NCBI GenBank assembly: GCA_910587285.1
Contig: CAJULM010000054.1
Span: forward strand, 1 to 17,236
Origin: an uncultured Oscillospiraceae bacterium
Lineage (GTDB): Bacteria > Bacillota > Clostridia > Oscillospirales > Oscillospiraceae
DNA length: 17,236 bases
Direction of reading: 5' to 3'
The translations under genes and the position numbers were made by a program. The stretch's first letter is position 1, and the number at the start of each line of letters is the position of its first letter. Below are positions 12,794 through 17,236 of this stretch, piece by piece. The notes beneath the pieces were generated by a model. That model was given only the letters and a program-made list of their open reading frames with translations. It ran no database searches and was not told where the DNA came from.

Positions 12794-13672
12794 ATGCCCG
12801 CCACGTACAACGACCTATATCTGGATGCCCGAAAGGCCCTGAAAAGCGCCGGGGTGGAGCAGGCTCAGCTGGAGGCGCGGGAGCTTTTGTGCTTTGCCAG
12901 TGGTAAGGGCCGGGCGGAGTTTCTCCGGGACCTGACTTTGTATGCTTCCGATGGGGTGGAGAAGCGGTTCCGGGGGCTGTTAGAGCGGCGGCTGAAGGGG
13001 GAGCCGGTGGCCTACCTCATCGGAGAGTGGGAATTTTACGGCCTGACACTGGACATTACACGGGACGTACTCATCCCCCGGCCGGACACTGAGACGCTGG
13101 TGGAGCGGGGCATTCTGTTTGCCCGGAACTTGCCGGAGGGCGCCCGCGTGCTGGACCTGTGCGCTGGAAGCGGCTGCATCGGCCTTGCCATCGCGGACAA
13201 CTGCCCCAATACCCATGTGATTCTGGCGGAGTGGTCGGAGGACGCGCTGCGGGTGTGCCGGCAGAATATCCGCCGGATCGGCCTCACCCGGCAGGCCGAT
13301 CCAGTTCAGGTGGACGCCCTGGAGCCGCCCCCCCGGCTGCTTCGGGACTTTGACCTCATCCTGTGCAATCCCCCGTATATTCCCACGCTGGAGGTGGGCC
13401 GGCTGGACCCCTCTGTGCGGGACTACGAGCCCCACATCGCCCTGGACGGCGGGGAGGATGGGCTGAAGTTTTACCGGGCGGTGGCGAAGAAGTGGAAGCG
13501 GGCGCTGAAATCCGGCGGCAAGCTGATTTTTGAGGTGGGCTACGACCAGGCCCCGGCGGTAGAGTACATTTTGGCGGAGAACGGCTATCAGGACATCCAG
13601 ACCACCCTGGACCCGGGGATGCACTGGCGGGTTGTGGAGGGGAGCGCAGAGCGGGAGGAGAAGCCAGAATGA
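12794..13672 (+). CDS. prmC: Peptide chain release factor N5-glutamine methyltransferase
   Basis: Methylates the Gln of the GGQ motif in release factors RF1 and RF2 using S-adenosylmethionine, raising termination efficiency. The 292-residue protein has an N-terminal helical domain, the IPRPDTE motif (94-100), SAM-binding DLCAGSGCIGLA (121-132) and the catalytic NPPY (192-195). The C-terminal end is a little divergent from the usual form of the family. The start is ATG at 12794, preceded by GAGAGAGGGTGA. The usual partner gene prfA is not next to it here; a TIGR04076-like gene overlaps its stop codon by 4 nt instead. Confidence 0.95.
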   Translation: MPATYNDLYLDARKALKSAGVEQAQLEARELLCFASGKGRAEFLRDLTLYASDGVEKRFRGLLERRLKGEPVAYLIGEWEFYGLTLDITRDVLIPRPDTETLVERGILFARNLPEGARVLDLCAGSGCIGLAIADNCPNTHVILAEWSEDALRVCRQNIRRIGLTRQADPVQVDALEPPPRLLRDFDLILCNPPYIPTLEVGRLDPSVRDYEPHIALDGGEDGLKFYRAVAKKWKRALKSGGKLIFEVGYDQAPAVEYILAENGYQDIQTTLDPGMHWRVVEGSAEREEKPE

Positions 13673-13983
13673 AAAAGGTAAAGATCACGGTGATGAGAAC
13701 TGCGTCCTACAGGGACTTGATCGAGCGGTATGAAAACCCCATCCAGCACGCCTGCGAGATGCGGGAGGGCCAGGTGTTTGTGGCCAACGGCTGGGAAAGG
13801 CCGGAGGGCTTCTGCGTCAGCGCGTGGGAGAGTATGTCCCCCTTTGTGATGACGCTGGCCCACGGCGGCGGGGATTTTTACGGCGGCTGGATGAAGGACA
13901 AAAAATCCGCTATGATTTCCTGTAACGATGGCTTCCGCCCCGTCAGCTTTTTGCTGGAGACGCTGGAAGCTGACGCGGAATAA
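13669..13983 (+). CDS. TIGR04076 family small protein
   Basis: Small conserved protein of unknown function, 104 residues. The opening KKVKITVMRTASYRDL, central REGQVFVANGWERPEGFC and the later LAHGG and CNDGFRPVSFLLE stretches resemble the TIGR04076 family, which is common in Clostridia. Its ATG overlaps the prmC stop codon (ATGA), so the two are probably translationally coupled. There is no signal peptide or membrane segment. Cys residues in the FC and SCND motifs are conserved-looking but no catalytic role is known. Confidence 0.8.
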   Translation: MKKVKITVMRTASYRDLIERYENPIQHACEMREGQVFVANGWERPEGFCVSAWESMSPFVMTLAHGGGDFYGGWMKDKKSAMISCNDGFRPVSFLLETLEADAE

Positions 13984-14029
13984 CGAATTTCAGCTTGGGG
14001 AGGAACCCTGAGGAAACGGAGGTGCGGGC

Positions 14030-14545
14030 ATGGACATGATGCTTGAGACGAAGCGGCTTAAAATTGTGCCCTTTGAAATGAGCCGTCTGGAGGAATATAT
14101 CTCGGCGTTTGACGGGGAAATCACGAAATATCAGTATCCGGACCCCTTTGCGTCGGCGGAGGCGGCCCGAGAGACGCTGCAGGGGTTTATCGACCTGATG
14201 GAGCAAAACGAGATGCTGTTTCTGTCCATTCTGACGCCGGACGGGGAATTTGTGGGCGGCGTTGAGGTGCACGGCATTCAGGAGGAATATCCTGAACTGG
14301 GGATTTGGATCAAAAAGGGGGAGCAGCAAAAGGGCTACGCCTATGAAGCCCTGGCAGGCGTTCTGAACTTCACGGACGATGCCTACTTCAAGGACTGGTA
14401 CGTATATGAGGCGGACGTGCGAAATATGGGAAGCATGAAGCTGGTGGAGAAATTCGAGTTCCGAAAAGAGGGACTGGATGAGTTCGAGACGGAGACGGGA
14501 AAACTTCTCCGTTTGCAGCGGTTTCTAATCAGAAGTCGCAGATAG
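14030..14545 (+). CDS. GNAT family N-acetyltransferase (RimJ/RimL-like)
   Basis: Predicted acetyl-CoA-dependent acetyltransferase, 171 residues, of the Acetyltransf_3 type. It begins METKRL-like (MMLETKRLKIVPFEMSRLEEY), has the strand pair LSILTPDGEFVGGVEVHGI, and the acetyl-CoA loop IKKGEQQKGYAYEAL (about 93-107). It ends with the RNMGSMKLVEKFEFRKEG segment typical of the family. The start is ATG at 14030, with GGAGGTG 5 nt upstream; an in-frame ATG lies two codons on. The acceptor substrate is unknown. It lies 46 nt after the TIGR04076 gene. Confidence 0.87.
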   Translation: MDMMLETKRLKIVPFEMSRLEEYISAFDGEITKYQYPDPFASAEAARETLQGFIDLMEQNEMLFLSILTPDGEFVGGVEVHGIQEEYPELGIWIKKGEQQKGYAYEALAGVLNFTDDAYFKDWYVYEADVRNMGSMKLVEKFEFRKEGLDEFETETGKLLRLQRFLIRSRR

Positions 14546-14582
14546 GAAAATCCGATAGGGATACTTATTATTGAGCCCGGTT

Positions 14583-14613
14583 TATGGGACATCAAAGAGC
14601 GTAGCATATGGGA
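14583..14613. repeat. Direct repeat upstream of recA
   Basis: TATGGGA occurs at 14583-14589 and 14607-14613, 24 bp apart, and each copy is followed by similar bases (CATCAAAGAG and TAGCAAGAG). A looser ATAGGGATA lies at 14555-14563. A hairpin at 14624-14647 follows, just before the recA ribosome site. The repeats could be protein-binding sites in the recA control region. No B. subtilis-type LexA box (GAAC-N4-GTTC) was seen in this spacer. Confidence 0.4.
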
Positions 14614-14666
14614 TAGCAAGAGACCGGCCAGTTCCAAACTGCGCCGGCGGGAAAGGATGATTGTAC

Positions 14667-15767
14667 ATGGCAGACAAGAAAAAGCAGGTTGAGCCCGCCG
14701 CTCCGGCGTCGGACAAAAAGAAGGCCCTGGATACGGCCATCGCACAGATTGAAAAGGACTACGGCAAGGGCTCAATTATGCGCCTGGGGGAGAACGCCCA
14801 CATTGTGGTGGAGGCCATCCCCACTGGGTCGCTGTCTCTGGACATTGCCCTGGGCATCGGCGGCGTGCCCAAGGGGCGCATCATTGAGATCTATGGCCCC
14901 GAGTCCTCCGGCAAGACCACCCTGGCCCTGCACATCGTGGCCGAGGCTCAGAAACGGGGGGGTGAGGTGGCCTTCATCGACGCCGAGCACGCCCTGGACC
15001 CCACCTACGCCCGAGCCCTGGGGGTGGACATCGACTCCATGCTCATCTCCCAGCCGGACACCGGCGAACAGGGGCTGGAAATCTGCGAGGCCCTGGTGCG
15101 CTCCGGCGCCATTGACGTGGTGGTGGTGGACTCGGTGGCGGCGCTCACCCCCCGGGCGGAGATCGAGGGCGACATGGGCGACAGCCACGTGGGCCTGCTG
15201 GCCCGGCTGATGAGTCAGGCCCTGCGCAAGCTGGCGGGCTCCATCGCCAAGACAAACTGCATTGTCATCTTCATCAACCAGCTGCGGGAGAAGGTGGGCG
15301 TGGTGTACGGCAACCCGGAGGTGACCACCGGCGGCCGAGCGCTGAAGTTCTATGCCTCCGTGCGCATGGAGGTGCGCCGGATTGAGGCCATCAAGAACGG
15401 CACCGAGATCATCGGCAACCGGACCCGGGCCAAGATTGTGAAGAACAAGGTGGCCCCCCCCTTCCGGGAGGCGGAGTTCGAGATCATGTACGGCGAGGGC
15501 ATCTCCAAAATGGGCGAGCTGGTGGACCTGGCCGTCAAGCTGGATATTGTGCAGAAGTCCGGCTCCTGGTTCTCCATGGGGGACACCCGTCTGGGCCAGG
15601 GCAAGGACGCGGTGAAAAAGTATTTTGCCGAAAATCCCGAGATAGCGGAAAGGGTGGAGGCCGATGTTCGGGCCAACTCCTTCAAGCTGATGAGCAAGCA
15701 GTCCCAGGCGGCGGCCAAGGCGGCGGGCCGGGCGGTGGATGTGTCCGCCGACGACTTTGAGGGCTGA
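14667..15767 (+). CDS. recA: Recombinase RecA
   Basis: DNA strand-exchange ATPase for homologous recombination and co-protease for LexA. The 366-residue protein has Walker A GPESSGKTT (77-85), FIDAEHALD (103-111) with the catalytic-site acidic residue nearby, Walker B VVVVDS (151-156), and the L2 loop GNPEVTTGGRALKFYASVR (215-233). The C-terminus ends SADDFEG without a long acidic tail. The start is ATG at 14667, 9 nt after AAAGGA; the in-frame TTG at 14661 is too close to that site. A 121-nt leader with direct repeats and a hairpin precedes it. A GNAT gene starts 4 nt after the stop and recX follows. Confidence 0.98.
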   Translation: MADKKKQVEPAAPASDKKKALDTAIAQIEKDYGKGSIMRLGENAHIVVEAIPTGSLSLDIALGIGGVPKGRIIEIYGPESSGKTTLALHIVAEAQKRGGEVAFIDAEHALDPTYARALGVDIDSMLISQPDTGEQGLEICEALVRSGAIDVVVVDSVAALTPRAEIEGDMGDSHVGLLARLMSQALRKLAGSIAKTNCIVIFINQLREKVGVVYGNPEVTTGGRALKFYASVRMEVRRIEAIKNGTEIIGNRTRAKIVKNKVAPPFREAEFEIMYGEGISKMGELVDLAVKLDIVQKSGSWFSMGDTRLGQGKDAVKKYFAENPEIAERVEADVRANSFKLMSKQSQAAAKAAGRAVDVSADDFEG

Positions 15768-15771
15768 GGCC

Positions 15772-16230
15772 ATGGTTTCAGTGGAGCTTTTCACCAGGGA
15801 CAAAATCGACGCAGTGCTGGAGTTTGAGGCGAAGCTGCGCCGGCAGGAGCCCGATACCTTTTTCATGGACGCGGGGGAGAGCTACCGGACTCTGCTGGAG
15901 CGCAGCTTTGACGACGGCCGGTTTGTCAACTCGGTATCCCTGCTGGCCTATCGGGCCGGGCGGGTGGTGGGCCGGATTGACGGGGTGATTCTGGCCGCCC
16001 GGAGCGACGCCGCCTGTACCTGCGCGTATCTGGACTGGATCTGCGTGCTGAAGGAGGAGCGCCACCGGCAGGTGGCCCAGCTGCTGCTGAGAGAGCTGCG
16101 CCGGGAGCTGAAGGAGCGGGGGGCGGACACCCTGATTGCCATCATGGCCCACAACCCGGACTCCCTGCGTTTTTACCGGTCGGTGGAGAACGCCACCATT
16201 CACGACGAAGCGGTCTGGATGGATTTGTGA
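15772..16230 (+). CDS. GNAT family N-acetyltransferase
   Basis: Small GNAT-fold protein of 152 residues between recA and recX. The central strand LDWICVLKEERHRQVAQLLLREL (about 88-110) occupies the place of the acetyl-CoA loop, but the usual R/Q-x-x-G-x-G/A signature is degenerate (RHRQVAQ). The later NPDSLRFYRSVENATIHDEAVWM matches the end of the fold. The start is ATG at 15772, 8 nt after GAGGG within the end of recA. The stop overlaps the start of recX (TGATG). Substrate is unknown, and a role linked to RecA is not implied beyond co-transcription. Confidence 0.85.
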   Translation: MVSVELFTRDKIDAVLEFEAKLRRQEPDTFFMDAGESYRTLLERSFDDGRFVNSVSLLAYRAGRVVGRIDGVILAARSDAACTCAYLDWICVLKEERHRQVAQLLLRELRRELKERGADTLIAIMAHNPDSLRFYRSVENATIHDEAVWMDL

Positions 16231-16925
16231 TGAGAATTGAAAAATTGGAGCCCTCCCAGCACAAGCAGGGCCGCTGGCTGGTGTGGCTGGACGACGCCTC
16301 CATTGTCCGCGTGGGCGAGGGGGAGGTGGTGTCCCTGGGCCTCTACGCCGGCAAGGAGCTGTCCGACGAGGAGGGGGAGGCGCTGTGTGCCGCCGGGGAG
16401 CAGTCCCGGCTGATGGAGCGGGCGGTGGGACTGCTTGCCCTGCGGCCCATGTCCCGGAAGGAGCTGCTGGATAAGCTGTGCGCCCCACCCCGGCGGAAGC
16501 GGGAGAAGTACCCCTACGACAAGCTGGACGACGGGCCGGACCCGGAGCTTTTGCAAAGTCAGAAGGAGGCTCTGCGGGAGCGGGCGGAGGCGGTGGCCAG
16601 CCGGCTTACCGAGCTGGGGCTGCTCAACGACGAGGAGTACGCCCGCACGGTGGTGCGCCACTATGCCGCCAAGGGGTACGGTCCCCGGAAAATTCGAGAC
16701 GAGCTGTATCGCCGGGGGGTGCCCCGGGAGTACTGGGAGGAGGCCCTGGAGGAACGGGAGACGGACGAGGACCAGGTGGTCAAGCTGGCCCGGCAGAAGC
16801 TGCGGGGGGCGCAGCCGAGCAGGGAGAATTTGAAAAAGGTGTCCGACTACCTGGCCCGCCGGGGCTACGGCTGGGAGGAGATTTCGTCTGCGCTGGAGCG
16901 CATTCGGGGGGAGTGGGAGGACTGA
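16230..16925 (+). CDS. recX: Regulatory protein RecX
   Basis: Modulator that binds RecA filaments and inhibits or tunes recombinase activity. The 231-residue protein is made of three-helix repeats: RPMSRKELLDKL (72-83), LTELGLLNDEEYARTVVRHYAAKGYGPRKIRDEL (second and third units) and a final YLARRGYGWEEISSAL. A charged insertion of about 20-30 residues (roughly 84-112, PPRRKREKYPYDKL...) lies between the first and second repeats, longer than in most RecX. The start is ATG at 16230, overlapping the GNAT stop by one base; a GTG at 16227 is also in frame. It is encoded in the recA cluster, as expected. Confidence 0.93.
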   Translation: MRIEKLEPSQHKQGRWLVWLDDASIVRVGEGEVVSLGLYAGKELSDEEGEALCAAGEQSRLMERAVGLLALRPMSRKELLDKLCAPPRRKREKYPYDKLDDGPDPELLQSQKEALRERAEAVASRLTELGLLNDEEYARTVVRHYAAKGYGPRKIRDELYRRGVPREYWEEALEERETDEDQVVKLARQKLRGAQPSRENLKKVSDYLARRGYGWEEISSALERIRGEWED

Positions 16926-16928
16926 GCG

Positions 16929-17236
16929 ATGGTGCTCTACGAGTTGCGGCCCCACTTCGATGCGCCATATGTGATGAGCGTTGTGGGCGGCCTGGGGCTT
17001 CTTACGGCGCTCGTTTGGACTGGCTGGAGCGGGCTGCGGCGCAGGCGCCGGGAAACGGGCCGGGCGGACAGAGGGCTGCTGGCGTTTACCGTGTTTTTCC
17101 TACTTTTGGAGATGGCAGCAGCATATGGATTTGTTATCCGACCGGTTCTGGATTATTGGATGGTGCGTGACGCCTATGAGAATGGCCGGACTCTGACGGC
17201 GGAAGGGCCGGTGGAAGATTTTACCTTGCGCCAGGA
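16929..17236 (+). CDS. Hypothetical membrane protein (partial, C-terminus off the right edge)
   Basis: The frame starts at ATG 16929, 3 nt after the recX stop, and is open to the window edge (102 codons). Two hydrophobic segments are visible: about residues 14-32 (YVMSVVGGLGLLTALVW) and 49-70 (LLAFTVFFLLLEMAAAYGFV), separated by a basic, Arg-rich loop. After them comes a soluble stretch ending YENGRTLTAEGPVEDFTLRQ, which resembles the start of an extracytoplasmic beta domain with a G-x-V-x-x-F pattern seen in several uncharacterised membrane proteins. I do not recognise the family with certainty. Tight spacing suggests it is in the recA-recX transcript. Confidence 0.7.
   Translation, partial: MVLYELRPHFDAPYVMSVVGGLGLLTALVWTGWSGLRRRRRETGRADRGLLAFTVFFLLLEMAAAYGFVIRPVLDYWMVRDAYENGRTLTAEGPVEDFTLRQ

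Noticed and set aside
14772..15866. Minus-strand frame opposite recA
   Set aside because: Antisense of a complete RecA, with no recognisable domain or ribosome site.
1..17236. CRISPR array, transposase, integrase or phage genes
   Set aside because: No regularly spaced repeats and no recognisable mobile-element proteins were found. The only insertion-like feature is the small cassette at 9944-10107.

Overview
The window looks like chromosomal DNA from a GC-rich gut Firmicute of the class Clostridia, most likely in or near the Oscillospiraceae (Flavonifractor / Pseudoflavonifractor / Lawsonibacter-like). This is inferred from gene content, strong Shine-Dalgarno sites (GGAGG, AAGGAG), lipoprotein boxes, a DUF1385-prmC pair and a recA-recX cluster. 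No search could be run, so the taxon is an inference.

Left part (1-7539, all minus strand): a carbohydrate uptake and sugar-activation locus. In transcription order it holds a cupin-type AraC regulator, galE, a sugar-1-phosphate nucleotidyltransferase and a NahK-like sugar kinase. These four genes lie 15, 16 and 4 nt apart. Then come a hairpin-rich spacer, a PocR-domain AraC regulator, a terminator-like hairpin, an ABC sugar-binding lipoprotein with its own promoter, two strong stem-loops, and a MalF-type permease that runs off the left edge. Kinase, nucleotidyltransferase and epimerase together form a Leloir-like route from an imported (N-acetyl)hexose to a UDP-sugar, comparable to the lacto-N-biose/galacto-N-biose pathway. 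The GalE has a small Cys at the gatekeeper position, which fits N-acetylated substrates.

Centre (7563-7854): a tRNA-Arg(ACG) on the minus strand with a strong terminator. An A/T-tract region lies between its promoter and a divergent promoter for the plus-strand genes.

Right part (7855-17236, all plus strand): a lipoprotein with calcium-loop-like repeats, an OmpR-type response regulator and a sensor histidine kinase make a three-gene signalling unit. Next are DUF1385, prmC, a TIGR04076-like protein, a GNAT acetyltransferase, then recA, a second GNAT protein, recX and a partial membrane protein. The last four are tightly packed.

The most unusual structure lies between response regulator and kinase (9884-10167). 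The last 60 bp of the response regulator gene occur twice as direct repeats, 54/60 identical and differing only by synonymous or conservative changes plus a swapped stop codon. They flank a single 164-bp sequence built almost entirely of consecutive hairpins. This resembles an insertion that carries or preserves a recoded copy of its host gene's 3' end.
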